Made by a program: the position numbers and the translations under genes
The notes under the pieces: model-generated
What the model saw: the letters and a program-made list of their open reading frames with translations, nothing else
Database searches by the model: none
Told to the model about the DNA's origin: nothing
NCBI GenBank assembly: GCA_002917075.1
Contig: NTMA01000018.1
Location: 186,001-250,000 of the forward strand
DNA: 64,000 nt
Source of the DNA: Hawksworthiomyces lignivorus
Lineage: Eukaryota; Ascomycota; Sordariomycetes; Ophiostomatales; Ophiostomataceae
Reading direction: 5' to 3'
Shown here: one piece after another, positions 11,083 through 23,504 of the stretch
Numbering within the stretch: position 1 is the stretch's first letter
Layout: every line of letters begins with the position of its first letter

Positions 11083-12407
11083 ATGAGAGACAAAGATTCT
11101 GTTTATATGCCTATCCGACAGGCAGAGACAGTCGTTGATGAAGAGGCTGATGCAGCGGAGGAATCGACTCGTTTTATTCCATCATCCGCATCTTCTGACA
11201 CTATTGCGGTAGAAGCTGAAGCAAAACAAATTACTAAGAATCTAGAGACCAACCACAGTTCAAGGTGGCAGTATCTGCTGCCACCTACATATTCCTCTTC
11301 ATTATCACACATTTCAAAGCAATGGACTTTGACAATTATTTTGCTGGTTGTTCTGGGCGTCACAAATTTGATGTCTCTAGCATTTGGCGCCTATGCCGGC
11401 CGTCGCGCAGCCTATTCGAACAACCACCTCGACCATCAGTGCGCAGCGCACACGACCAAATACTGTGCGAACTGCCCAATATCTTTGTTTCCCCCATGAT
11501 ATTAATGTGCACATCTGACTAACTTCTTCAGCTCCTGTTCTCACAGAGGTCGACGTCCACTATACTGACGTCCGCTTCAACGGTTCTTTTATGGAAGAAA
11601 GCGTATACCGGCGACCGGCCGCGCCGGAAGTCGATGCCGCCTGGGAAGCGCTTGGGGTTGATTGTACGTACTTCTTTCTCGATCTGTACGTTTTCTCTAG
11701 ATGGGGACGTCAGACTTACGTTTATTTTAGACCGAGCTGGTATAATTTCTACGGAGGACGGCCCGCGTAGTGGCTTGACCGCCGGCCATGTTCAGCGGGC
11801 CGACAAGTACGGCGGCGGTTACTTTGTTAATGTCGAGGGGATGCACCATCTGCACTGTCTTGTGAGCGTGGCCCTGCTTTCTCCCATTTTATTGTTTGTA
11901 TAACTGCTGACCTTCAGAACCTCGTCCGCAAATCCTTGTATTACAATTACGATTACTACAAGAACCTCGGCAAACATGCGTTTATGAACGATGACCATAT
12001 TTTGCAGCTACACGTCAGTACGTAGTAGTGCTTCTCTATAGCCCCTACCAGTGTTTTACTTTGGAACAGCTTCTAACAGACTATCAGGCCACTGCGTCGA
12101 TATTTTGCGACAGGTGCTCATGTGCAATGTCGATACTGGCGTACTAGGCCAGGTGTGGTACAACCCGGAGAAACCGGCGGCCTTCCCAGACTTCCACACG
12201 ACACACAAGTGCAAGAACTACGATGCGATCCGACAGTGGGCAGAAGAAATACAGGTACATTCTATTTTTTCTGAAAGCAAATAAAGTCTTACTAAATTGA
12301 ACATCATGTGCTGACAACAGTTCTTACAGGCCCCGCCTGAAAATACGGTCCCAGAAGACTATCTCAAACCAGCGGATCCAAGATTCATCTGGCCGTCTAC
12401 GCCGTAA
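11083..12407 (+). CDS. UstYa-family (DUF3328) oxidase
   Basis: Six exons: 11083-11464, 11532-11663, 11731-11861, 11918-12017, 12088-12254, 12330-12407, giving 329 aa; every junction has GT..AG ends and keeps frame. The protein has a cytosolic N terminus, one membrane segment (about 82-104), the family's YSP turn just after the first splice, and the two diagnostic motifs HHLHC (210-214) and HC(V)D(I)LRQ from 250. UstYa-like proteins are copper-type oxidases/chlorinases that act in fungal secondary metabolism, notably macrocyclising ribosomal peptides (ustiloxin, asperipin, phomopsin) and tailoring others. No partner UstYb, peptide precursor with KR-spaced cores, P450, tyrosinase or methyltransferase lies beside it, so it is an orphan here. 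The last acceptor could alternatively be 9 nt upstream (adding FLQ). Substrate unknown. Confidence 0.88.
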
Positions 12408-15165
12408 AGGGTCTTATCTATCTTCTTACCAGGAACGCATACACGATGTTCTAGTGTATAATATTGCAGGAAGCTCACGCATTTCTCAGCAAAAAGCTCT
12501 GCTGTATCTCTAGTTAAGGATAATATGCACACGAGGATATCCTCATGCAGACATGCTCCTGCAGAGATTTTGGCTGCTTTCCATATAATTTGAACGATAG
12601 TTCATTGCCGTCATCTTCAATAGAATTCTGAAATTGAAATCTGATATGGACGGGTAGGGTTATGACATGGAGTCACACATCTGTTGCACTTCTGAATTTC
12701 CACCATTCAGGAAAAAAAATCACAAATCATGATATTCTGCACAAAATTATTTGTTTCTGTAAGTTAAGGGAATATATGACAAGCATATACTATAACTTTA
12801 TTTTGGCACTTTCGCTGCGTTTTTCTCTTCAAATGAATTTGGCACGCTGTCGTAACCATAGTTGACTCTGATCTTGTAAAAGGCTTGCGTCATCGACTGC
12901 TCAAGGAGATTCAGAACGTGCGGGTATATTCAGGAACCATATTGCTTACAACGGCAGCGGTCTGATAATCGGCAAAGATGTGAACCTGTTGAGCTGGACT
13001 CTTGGTCCAGCTTTTGTGCATCGGCAATAAACAGCACCTAGCCGCGCTGCAGGGCGTAATCAAACGTCTACAAGCCATGGCATAGCCCAGCAACCATAGA
13101 GCCAATGCCTGATCTATGCTCGAATGGGCTGAGCCCATACAGCAGCAAACAGCGATTATCTGGCGATGGCCGGGGCAGACACAGCACCCGGATGATTTTA
13201 ATATTTTCCATGTAAAGATGGTCTTAGACCACGAAAGAAATTTGGAAGGTCCAACCTGCGCTTTCTTCCTTGCTCCTGGGAATCAAAATAAAGCCCTGGC
13301 CTTTTGCGTCCTGTTTTATCTGATAACTTCTCCAGATGTCGCACCATACCATAACTTCCTGTTGAAAATGTGACTTCTTTTTTTTCTCTCTCATTTCACG
13401 CAACTCACTACAATAGAAGATGTCACCCCGGCTATTGTCGGCCACAGCCCTGCCTCTGAAGACAAACCCTTTACTGCTTTTGTTAGGAAGGTAAGACGAG
13501 GCTTGATGGCTGCCTACACGACTCCATCCACTTTGCCCCGTTGCTTTCTGTTTTATGACCAAGCTGATGCCGTGGGCGTGATGGCATGACCTACAGGCAG
13601 AATTCGATAACTCTGATACGGAAAAGCGGCATGACTCCAATTGAAAGCTTGAATGAGCAAATAAAGAAAACCTGGATACAGCTCCCTGCGAAGGCAGAAA
13701 GGATGGATCTGCAATAAGCAGATAGATATGCCCGATCACCAGGATTTCAAATCCTACGAATATGCTGAAGACCAAAGACATATGGTGAGGTCCTTGTCTC
13801 GGAGTTGATGTAGCAATCTCCCTCCCGGAAAACGCCAACGAGACAGGAACACTTCAAGACATGGTCTATTTGGGTGTGAGGAAATATCCTATGGCTCTTT
13901 TCATTCGTCCGTTCGTTGCGATCACGGACCGGCGCCGCCACCATCGCCTGCATGCAATGCAACGCACACGCTGAAAATGCAAAGACGGCGCCAGGTGATG
14001 GCACTGCATGGAATCTCCACGGCAGTTAGCTTCGGGGTTCTGCCTTGGCCGACGGAGCTAAGCCGATCAATTGGCATTTCCGTTCCCCTAGGAGAGCCTC
14101 GTTCACATTCGAAGCTTGGATTTCCCACTTTACGGACGACTGCGACGACCTTAATTCCGCCCTGAAGATGGAGCAGAGCTCTGCCCTGAGAATGCCAATA
14201 TTGCCCTCTGTCTGAAATGACAAGAAAATCGCGCATGGTAGAGATTTCTGGCATCTCAGTAACGCTTGGCTCCTTCACCGCACCGCTGCTGGAATATACA
14301 GCCGGAATAAACAGCAATGCCGAGACAAGACTTGTGAGCTGCCGCCGCCCGGCTTACAATCACGGGCGTTTCTTCTGGACCCTTGGTCGAGGTTCGGCAT
14401 CCTCGAATCAGGGATTGATTAAGAACTGACCTGCTGCCTGGTTCAGACTAGCGTGTATTGTCTGCTTTAGCGTGCCAATTGCTGCAGGCTTGTTGGGAAA
14501 TGATGGCAGATGGGTGGAGGATGGTCGGTGCGGAAGAAGAAAGCCAGCCAAACGGATGCAGCTCGGCCGACGCCGGCACCGATCCCAGTAGCTTTTGATG
14601 GAGTTATTGCCACTTACAACTACTTATCTCCATCTGCCACCCGCGACAGACAAAAAATAGGGTGAAAACGAACACGACCTGGCCTCACAAAAGGAAGCAA
14701 TCCGGAATCCGTCGCACGCGGGCTGGGTGCCGCGTTGCCGTTAAGTGGAGTGGATCGGTCAACCAACTTAGACTCGGATCGCTTTTAATTTTTTCTTGTT
14801 TCAAGGACGTACAAAAGGAACGACGATGCCGCTGTATTTCGTAATTGAGGTAGAATATTTTTTAATTACCGGCAATTTTAATACATATCTTGTGCCCTTT
14901 GTTGATTTTCCCTCCTCTCCCACCGCCTTTTCGACGATCTCCAGAAGAACAGAGGAGCTCGGCAGAAGCTATTACCAAGAGCCTCTGAATAACCCAGGAA
15001 CCTGGTTCTGGGATATGCAAAAATATTAATCTACCCTTTAGGAGCTTTTTAGCCCTTCGGTCGGCAGACGGCACGGCTGAAGAAAAGGAAGGAAAAAACA
15101 ATAATAATCAGGAGACAAAATAAAGACACGAGATAGGTGGGGAGCATATATAACGGCTTTTCGCC
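12408..15165. other. Long intergenic region
   Basis: No supported gene. Overlapping minus-strand frames between 13224 and 14317 (one with a hydrophobic segment near 13750) switch frame without clear splice sites and match nothing I recognise; they might be gene relics. A TATATAA box lies at 15147-15153, only 13 nt before the next start codon. Confidence 0.4.
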
Positions 15166-17076
15166 ATGGGTGAAGCTTCGTTAGAGAAGCCTGCGGCAGG
15201 CTCGGTCGCGCCTCCCGCACAACCACAACTACAGCCACAATCACAAATACAAGTAGAATCTGACCAAGCACGACGGCGCGAAGCTGAGCTCGACGAAAAA
15301 AAAGGACTGCAAGAAAAAGACGAAACGGCAGTGTCTGTGCGTCAGCCAAGCTTGGACAACAGCAGCAACAGCGACTTTGACGCCCGCGCCGGCCACGAGA
15401 AGGAGGACAGCAGCTCTCTGCCCTCGGCCGAGCCCCCCAGCGAAGATGTCGTAGCAGATGCGCCCAGAGACGGGTCCGGCAAGGGGGAGGACGACGGGGC
15501 GCTTGCGCTGGCAGCAGTGCCGCCCGAGGAGCAGGTGCCGCCCAAGTACTCGATCCACTCGACGTGGTCGAAGCGGTGGATCGTGCTGGGCGCGTCGCTG
15601 GGCGCCTTCATCTCGCCGCTGACGGGCCAGATCTACCTGCCGGCGCTCAACGAGATCTCGAGCTACTTCCACATCACGGACAGCCAGGTCAACCTGACGG
15701 TGACGACGTACATGATCTTCCAGGGCGTGACGCCCATGTTCCTGGGCGGCATGGCGGACGGCGTGGGCCGGCGGCCCACGTACATCCTGTGCTTCATCAT
15801 CTACATTGCGGCCAACATCGGCCTGGCGCTGTCGCGCAACTACGTGTCGCTGATGGTGGTGCGCTGCATCCAGTCGGCCGGGTCGGCCAGCACGGTGGCG
15901 CTGTGCCAGGCGGTGGTGGCCGACATTGTCAGCAGCGCCGAGCGCGGCCAGTACATCGGCATCACCATCATCCCCATCGTCTTCGCGCCCAGCCTGGGCC
16001 CCGTCATCGGCGGCCTGCTGTCCGAGTACCTGGGGTGGCGGGCCATCTTCTGGTTCCTGGCCATCCTGGCGACGGTCATGGGGCTGGGGCTGGCCGCGTT
16101 CCTGCCCGAGACCTGCCGCAAGATCGTGGGCGACGGCTCCATCCGGCCGCACCCCTTCCACCGCACGGCGTTCCAGCTGCTGCAGGACCACCGGCGCAAG
16201 AAGGCGGCAGCCAAGAAGCGGCTCGAGGCCGGCGCCGACGGCGCCGACGGCACCGAGACGGCCAGCATGGCCACGTCGGCAAGCCGGCGGCCGCCGCTGC
16301 GCATGCAGGTGCCCAACCTGCTGCTGTCGGTGCGGCTGGCGCTGCAGAAGAACATCGGCCTGCTGCTGGTGTACTCGAGCCTGCTGTTCGCCGGCTTCTA
16401 CGCCATCGCCACAGCGCTGCCGTCCAACCTGCAGCGCTACGGGCTCAACGAGCTCGAGATCGGCCTGTGCTACCTGCCCACGGCCGCCGGGTCCATCGTG
16501 GCCGCCTTCGCCATCGGCCCCGCCATCAACCGCAACTACCGCCGCCACGCCGCCAAGATCGGCATCCCCGTCGACAAGTCGCGCCAGCAGGACCTGACGC
16601 GCTTCCCCATCGAGAAGGCCCGCCTCGAGACCGGCCTGCCCCTCTACTACATCTCGTGCGCCGTCATGCTCTGCTGGGGCTGGGCCCTCGAGCGCCACGC
16701 CCACCTCGCCGTGCTCTGCGTGCTGCTCTTCTTCAACGGCGTCGGCATGATCGGCTTCCAGAACGCCGCCAACTCCCTGCTCGTCGATATCACCCCTGGC
16801 CGCGCCGGCGCCGCCGTGGCCGCCAACAACCTGACGCGCTGCTTGGTCGGCGCCGTGGCCACGGCCGTCATCAACCCCATGATCAACGCCATGGGCACGG
16901 GCTGGTCCTTCTTCCTCATCGGCATGATCTACGTGGCGGTGTCGCCAGGCATCTTCCTGCTGATGCACAAGGGCATGGCATGGCGCGCGCAGGTGCAGGA
17001 GGCAGAGGAGCGCCGGCGGCTGCAGCGGGAGGAGAAGAAGAAGGCCAAGGCTAGCAAGGCCGCCGAGGCAGCATGA
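15166..17076 (+). CDS. MFS drug:H+ antiporter, DHA1 (QDR/DTR1-like)
   Basis: Single-exon 636-aa plasma-membrane transporter. An acidic, disordered cytosolic N terminus (1-130) precedes 12 membrane segments beginning at about 137 (WIVLGASLGAFISPLTGQIY). The MFS motif A reads GGMADGVGRRPT at about 194-205, and the antiporter-type motif C region follows (APSLGPVIGGLLSEYLGWR). The first half with GQIYLPALNEI and the overall pattern is typical of Qdr1-3/Dtr1/Aqr1 proteins that export drugs, polyamines, organic acids or dityrosine. A charged central loop of about 60 residues and a Lys/Glu/Ala tail are on the cytosolic side. Start ATG 15166 sits in a good context, but a TATATAA 13 nt upstream is oddly close. 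Very GC-rich third positions. Substrate cannot be read from sequence. Confidence 0.9.
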   Translation: MGEASLEKPAAGSVAPPAQPQLQPQSQIQVESDQARRREAELDEKKGLQEKDETAVSVRQPSLDNSSNSDFDARAGHEKEDSSSLPSAEPPSEDVVADAPRDGSGKGEDDGALALAAVPPEEQVPPKYSIHSTWSKRWIVLGASLGAFISPLTGQIYLPALNEISSYFHITDSQVNLTVTTYMIFQGVTPMFLGGMADGVGRRPTYILCFIIYIAANIGLALSRNYVSLMVVRCIQSAGSASTVALCQAVVADIVSSAERGQYIGITIIPIVFAPSLGPVIGGLLSEYLGWRAIFWFLAILATVMGLGLAAFLPETCRKIVGDGSIRPHPFHRTAFQLLQDHRRKKAAAKKRLEAGADGADGTETASMATSASRRPPLRMQVPNLLLSVRLALQKNIGLLLVYSSLLFAGFYAIATALPSNLQRYGLNELEIGLCYLPTAAGSIVAAFAIGPAINRNYRRHAAKIGIPVDKSRQQDLTRFPIEKARLETGLPLYYISCAVMLCWGWALERHAHLAVLCVLLFFNGVGMIGFQNAANSLLVDITPGRAGAAVAANNLTRCLVGAVATAVINPMINAMGTGWSFFLIGMIYVAVSPGIFLLMHKGMAWRAQVQEAEERRRLQREEKKKAKASKAAEAA

Positions 17077-20066
17077 GAGATAGAAGAAAGGGTAGAAAGA
17101 GGGAGAGTGGATGCGAAAGAGACGGCTGAAAGTCGTTCATTCACGCTCCGCTGCAAATGAGCCTCCATTTTTTTTCTTGGCCTTATTTTTCTTTTAATTT
17201 TTTTGCCATTCTGCATAGATTCACAGCGGCGGTCATTATCTACGAGTAATACTAATAAAAAGGAGGCATCCTGTCATAGAACTATAAAAATAGTCTTGTC
17301 ATCTGGGGTAAGAGAAGTGAGTAGAGAAGCAGGCGGCGACCTGTCAACTCAAGTCCACAATGTCAGATTGCCGAACCGACACGGGTGGTAAGCAGAAGAG
17401 GCTGTTCGTGGGGGGTTATTTTCCGTGCCTTGATTCTAGAATTCTAGAACCACATAGAGTTAGACATGTACAGCTTCGATAATTTGATGCTGTTCATACC
17501 CATAGTCTCAGTTGCCTTCACGGAGCCTCCCAGTGCCGTTGTAAATCATAACACGAAATGATCCACAAGGATATTACATACGAGCTACGAGATTGTGCAG
17601 AAGTCTGCTGGAACAGAGCTGAAGCATGCAGCTGCCCCTCCACAGCTGCAGCCGTAACTAGGAGGCACTTACACAATGAACTGTTTGGCTTTCTGTAAGC
17701 CCCTGAGCGAAGAAAAACAAGAGCAGAATCAAGAAGCGACCAACCGCGCACGTAACTGCGTTAGGTGAGGCTGAGGGTGAACCCCCACCCGACGCAGTTG
17801 AGCTAGAAAACGGAGACCAGACAACATGTGTGTACATGTCGTGAGAGAATCGATTACCACCGAAAATGCGGCACAGCAGATGAGAATCAAAAATCAGATA
17901 ACTCACGAATGAAACAGTTCAACGGCTTTGCACATCATCGCAAAGGGTATTACCTTTTTTGCGCCGCTTGGGGCATCTGGTCAGGCCATGCGCAGACAAT
18001 GGTCGTGGATCGTGCATGGAAATTCCCGAGTTTTGGCCCCCTTGGTTATATAAAGGTTCGGTTCGGAAGGCTGTATGTAGTGATCTTCGTTTTGCGACGC
18101 AATGTCCGGTTTGTGATGGACCCTGAACAAGGATGGGATGGAGAATGCGTTGCATGCGCTGACGACAAAAATGACGGCGGAAAAGAAGAAGAAGAAGAAG
18201 AAGAAGAAGAAGAAGACGAAGAAGGTGAGGGGAAGGAGGATGGGAATCTGGAACGCAACAGAGGAGGCGGAAAGGGCATCGTAAGGGAGCGAGATGAGGA
18301 AGGGCTGACAGGGGAGAGCTGTTCCTTCCTGATAGTTTGCTACACTGGTTGTTGGTTGCTCTGTTGGTTACTGTGTTCCTTGGCGTGTTCCAAACTACTC
18401 TTGCCCTAGGTCGAAGAGCGCGTGCGGCGAATCTCTCGTCGCATTGAAGGAGTTTAAGCTAATTAAAAGTGAATTAAAACGATTGCCGGTACAAATCAGC
18501 GCAAACCATGGAAGAGGCAATGAAGAAGCAGAAAATATCACCTGCAGGGAGCGAGCAGCCAAGTAAAAGACGGGACGGTAGGACGGTAAGATAGTGCACA
18601 CTCCGTAGTATGTATTAGAGATGAGACAGACACAAAATAGACAACAAGATGAACCAGATATGGGTGCACGCACACACAGACGCTCCTTTCACACACATTG
18701 GCTTACGACGTATTGCTCGCACAGCCGCTCTTGCACTCACCCACACCTTTGCATTTCAAGGAAAGAAGGAAGGAAGGGGGTCCTCCATTCGACCCTGAAA
18801 AGAGCCCCTCCCCCACGGCCTAGCAAAAAGGAGCGGCGTGGGGGTTTCTCTTTCCCATTCGGGATTTCCGCTCTAGCTAGTTTGGTATACGCAGTCGCAA
18901 TTTCGCTCTCATGCAGAGCTTCCCTGCGAGAATCGCACTTGCCCCATTACATATCGCCTTCCGCGGACTGTCAGGCTAGAAGGATTTTGTCCGCGATGTT
19001 CTGTACTTCCATCAAGGGGGGACCCTTCTACTCCGTACGTGTACTCCGTTGATCGAGCCTTGATCCCCTTTCGTGGGCTTCACTCTTTTTGTCTTTTTTT
19101 TTTTTTTTTTTGGCCTTCTCGGTTTTCTTACTTTTCTTCTCTCCCCTTGTCTCTTCCCCTACCTCTTCCACACCATCCTCCTCCCTTTTCTCCCCTTTCC
19201 TTGCATTTCTCGCATTCCTAAGTGACTCTTATCAAATCAGAGGCTACGCAAGAGCCCACCGCTCGTATGTGCTGTGTTCTGAAGTAATACGGACTGTTAA
19301 TACTCTCAGCGCCCTGTTCGCTGCCAGGAGCAGGCCACAAGAGCAGGCCATCTCAAGCAAGGCTGGTCACGCTAAAGAGACTGGGAGGATCCAAGCGCTC
19401 CCGCAGTCATTAGCACGTTTTCTTTTTCCCCAGAGAGTGAGAGCAGAACCCCACGCGCAACAAAAATGCAGAACCCTTGCTCATTCGACATCCCCTTCTC
19501 CAGCTCGGAACTATATTCATCAACAAACGCCACAAAAAAAAGTCACCTAATGGCGGCTGGATGGTTTTTGCCCACGGCAAGGCCATGCCAGTTTTTCTTT
19601 ACCCACGCGGGAGATGATCAAGTCGCTCGCAATACGCTGTACCCGTTCGCCTTTTTTTTGCTTCCCGTCTCCCTACAGTCTGTCTATTCCTTCCCGCTTC
19701 TTCGCTTGTTTTGTCTGCTCTTTTTTGGGGTAGTTGATACCCTTCTACTTACATTTCTCTCTCCTTTTTCTCTTTGCTTTTTTGTTTTCTTTTTTTCTTT
19801 TTTGTCACCTTCGTGTTACTCAACAACAACGGGCCTTTAGCGCCATCCTCCCACACACTGTCGGATTTGACAGTGTCCAAATCTCTCGCCCTTCACCGAG
19901 ACAGTTTTAGTTTCATTCCGGATCTCTTTTTTTTTTTTTGCCGGTTGCTTCTATTGCGCCCCGGGTGTCGATTTTTCTTCCACTTCTCTTCCCCTCTGCG
20001 TGGGGCCTCCCCGACAAGCAATTTTTACTATCATGAACACGGTGACGAGGGACCACCGCCGACCGA
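17077..20066. other. Long intergenic and leader region
   Basis: No supported gene. Holds an (AAG)11 microsatellite at 18183-18215 and, from about 19085 to 20030, a strongly pyrimidine-rich stretch with T-runs (19097-19112, 19930-19941) that is likely the promoter and long leader of the downstream regulator. Apparent Phe/Leu/Ser-rich frames there are products of the C/T bias. Confidence 0.5.
18183..18215 (+). repeat. (AAG)11 microsatellite
   Basis: Eleven uninterrupted AAG units followed by imperfect GAA/GAC units. Intergenic simple repeat; it creates a spurious poly-Glu reading frame. Confidence 0.9.
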
Positions 20067-23000
20067 ATGTCCGCTCAACAGCAGTCTCACGGTGGCTACA
20101 AGCGCGCCAGCCGCAAAGGCGCACCACGGCGCTATGCCTGCGGATTTCCAAACTGCGATAAAGTCTATTCCCGCCAGGAACACCTTCAGAGGCACCAGCT
20201 GAACCGTATGTCCACGAAAGCTGTTGGAAGCGGATTTTAGCTGCTTCTCGTGGCACGTTTGCTTTTTCTATTTGCGGCTGGCGCTGACGCTTTGTCCTTA
20301 CTAGACAACCCCAAAGAAATATTCGTCTGCGACGTCGAAGGCTGCGGTCAGCGCTTTGTTCGTGCTGATTTGCTCACGCGCCACAAGAAGCGCCATTCCG
20401 GCTCCTACACTCCGCGAAATCGTATTCAGAGCTTTACAGAGCCAACTACCGATGCATTCTCTCCTGTTTCGATCGGCATTCTCTCGCCTCCAAATGGCCT
20501 GCAGGTCAGCAGCGCTGGTGCGCCAGTAGACAGCGGGGCAAGAGGCAGCCTGGAAAACGTAATCGGCAATGCAACAAGCTCCGCGCAAGGCGCTGGGGTA
20601 GCCGGGTCGGGGCCTGCCGGCGCCACCGGAGGAAGAGTTGGTGCGCACAGCGGACGTAACGGCCATGGAGGACACCCTGGCAGCAGCGGCATTGCTGGTG
20701 GCAACGGCGGCAGCGGTGGCGGCAGCAGCGCAGCCTCAAGCAACTTCAACGCCCGGCTGCCCCCCTTTCCCCACCCTTCGCCCAGTGTTCCCCACGACGC
20801 TGCCATATTGTTAACCCCAGAATCTAGCTCGGCAATGCCCACAACCTCTCTGCCTGCGGCGTCTGCCCATGTAGCAAGTCACCGAGGCATCACCCAGATC
20901 GCCGCACAAACTCCATCGCAAGCAGCCTCATCTGCATGGACGTCAACTGCCTCATTAAGTAACATGGCCACCTCCGATATCCTTCGTCCTGGCAAGACGG
21001 CCGGCTACTATCCACCACCACCGCCACAATCCCAACAACACATGCAACATCACCCCCGAAGCGATGCGCATACGCAAGTAATTCCAGAAACGACGCCGAC
21101 CGTTCTGTCATTCCCAAACATGCCATTTTCCGAACCTGAGCGCGAGAACTTTGCCATGTGGCTCTTCGACACTCAGCCCACCTACAGCGATTTCAGCGTT
21201 GCTCATTTGCCTTTCCTCGAAGGTGGTCTCGAGTCGCCATTCAACAACAATATTCACTACGACTACGAGTCCCTTACGAGCCGCTCACACATAGACACCC
21301 CGCCACACCAGTTTGAGAACAGCGAAGAAGCAGTGTCCGAGTTCCGCCGACAGGAGATTGTGCGCTTATTCCAGCTCTTCCGCGCCCGCCAGCCGCAAGC
21401 CGAGTCGCGCATTCCCACTCTCGGACGGGAAGTTAACGGTGATATCCCCGGTCTGAGTCTAGACATGATGCGCGACAGCCTGTACGAGTTTTGGGAGCAG
21501 GTGTCGCCACGGGTGCCCATCATTCACCAGCCAACCTTCTCCTGCAACGTCTGTCCGCCGCTGCTGTTGATGGTTATGCTTGCCCTCGGGGCGGCATCTC
21601 TCTACGGCCGGGACGGGACTCCCAATCTTGCCGAGTTTGGAGGCTTCGCCGATATCGTAGTTGCGAGCGCGCGGTTCGAGATCTTGACGGCCGAAGAAGC
21701 CTCGCCACCTGTTGCGCTCTGGGTGGCTCAGGCTCTTCTGCTCCTCGAATTTTATGAGAAGATGTACTCGTCTCGCCGCCTGCATGAGAGGTCGCACATC
21801 TACCATTCCGTCACTCTCACTCTTCTCCGCCGTGGCAGCCCGCTCATTGGGCGCTCCGGTAGCGAGTCGCCGCCAGACGAGATGCCACCTCCAGCCTTGT
21901 CAATAGCCACTACATCTCCGGCGACTACTTCCCATTCTCCCCCTTCTCCAATGCAAACGCACACACTCGGCCGGTCGGACCGTCACAGCCGCCCAAATCA
22001 TGGACACCATCACCTGCCACACGCGCAACACCAGCAACATCAACAACAACCATCCGAAAGTGGTCCGGCCGTTGACTCGCAGACTTGGTGGACGCGCTGG
22101 GCGGACACGGAAGCTATGCATCGTGTTGTCTTTGCTGCCTTCTGCTTAGACATCACGCACGCCGCCATGTTCGGCCACGCTGCAGGTATGGCGCCTCATG
22201 AAATTCGTCTACCTCTTCCTTGCGACGACAATCTGTGGACCGCTTCAAAACCAGAAGATGTCCGCCAGCTCGACGCTAATCTGCGCATGTATGGCGTAAA
22301 ACCAATTTCGTTTCTTGATGGGTTGAAGCGCGCAGTACACGGCATAGAAGTGCAGACGCACAGTTTTGGTCGCATGATTATCATGTCTGGTCTCCTCAGC
22401 GTTGGGTGGCATTTGAGCCACCGCGAGACGCATCTAAAGTGGCTGGATCTTACTACCCCATCAACGGAGACGCAGGACACCTGGCGAAAGACCCTGCTCA
22501 AGGCCTTTGATGACTGGAAAGAAAGCTTTGATACAGTTCAAGGCACAACCGGCTCTGCTTACTCTTTATCCGCCGAGTCCACAGTTGTTTCTTCTGCCTC
22601 AGACACCCTCATAGCCCGCCGAGGTGGCTTCAATGGACCCATTCAGAGTGCAGCTGTGCTGTATCATCTCGCCCATATCAGCCTGCACGTCGATATCGTA
22701 GACTGCCAGGTATATGCTGGTGCTAAGCGTTTGGTTGGTCGCAAAGTATCCAGCAGAGATTACACCAACGTCATGACTCGCATGAGATTGTGGGCTAAAC
22801 AATTGTCTACACGGCATGCCGTGTTACATGCGTTCAAGTTGCTGCATCGTGTGCTAGTCGACCCGCGGAAGGGCGACAAGAAACGCCATCACATCTCAAA
22901 TCAGAGCTACGTTGACCTACCTCCCATTGAGACGCAGACTTATTCCATCCGAACGGAATCGGACCCACACCGGCCTTGGATTATGTACTATGCTGCACTG

Positions 23001-23504
23001 AGTATCTGGTCCTTTGTCTGGGCTTTAAGCAATGATACACCACAGAACATGTCGATGCACCAGGGCGCCTACGGACGGTCCCAGTATGCCACGCATGCGC
23101 AGCCAGGCCAACCTATTCAGACACATGAAATCCAGCATCCTTCGCAGTCCCATTCATTGCAGTCACAGCATCAGCATCCTCAGCATCAGCAACAAGCTCA
23201 CCCACAGCATTACAGCCACCAGCCATCGCACATAGTTTCTTATACTGGGCACATCAGCCAGCTGCAGCAGCCGCACATAATGTCACCTGCTGCCAACACC
23301 TACCAACGAGTGGTAGCCTATCTCAGTCGCGTTGCCGATCTCGATGAATTAGACGAACTTTCCGCGTCCAATCTTGCCGATGGGCTTCCAGACTTGTTAG
23401 ATTACCTTCAAAGTGTATTTGCAGAAGCACACTCTGAATTGCTTCAAGAAGCGCATGTCCGGTTACAGACATGTCGGGATATAATGATTGGCGGCGCGGG
23501 TTGA
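20067..23504 (+). CDS. C2H2 + fungal_trans transcription factor
   Basis: Two exons: 20067-20205 and 20305-23504, giving 1112 aa. Two tandem C2H2 fingers span the intron: finger 1 Cys25, Cys30, His43, His47; finger 2 Cys55, Cys60, His73, His77. The linker LNHNPKEIFVCD is typical of fungal C2H2 regulators that also carry a fungal-specific transcription factor domain. Residues 80-410 are Gly/Ser/His/Pro/Gln-rich and likely disordered. The middle-homology domain begins near 440 (FWEQVSPRVPIIHQPTF) and includes the conserved RW...F..D..HA.MFG block near 644-665. The C terminus has a Gln/His-rich insert (about 960-1020) before a final helical segment. Nuclear DNA-binding regulator; targets unknown. 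The frame is open upstream of exon 2 to 20250 but lacks the first finger, so the spliced model is preferred. Confidence 0.9.

Noticed and set aside
13224..14317. Overlapping minus-strand frames with a hydrophobic segment
   Set aside because: Frame changes without credible splice sites and no recognisable family; at most a relic.
15241..16968. 575-codon minus-strand frame opposite the DHA1 transporter
   Set aside because: Shadow frame of a very GC-rich gene; translation is a low-complexity His/Gly/Ala/Arg mix.
17828..18409. 193-codon frame with a poly-Glu run
   Set aside because: The poly-Glu is an (AAG)n microsatellite and the rest matches nothing.
19039..19840. Phe/Leu/Ser-rich frames upstream of the C2H2 regulator
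   Set aside because: Caused by pyrimidine-rich leader DNA with T-runs.
20250..20304. In-frame extension upstream of exon 2 of the regulator
   Set aside because: Part of the intron; the spliced exon 1 supplies the first zinc finger and an exact linker.
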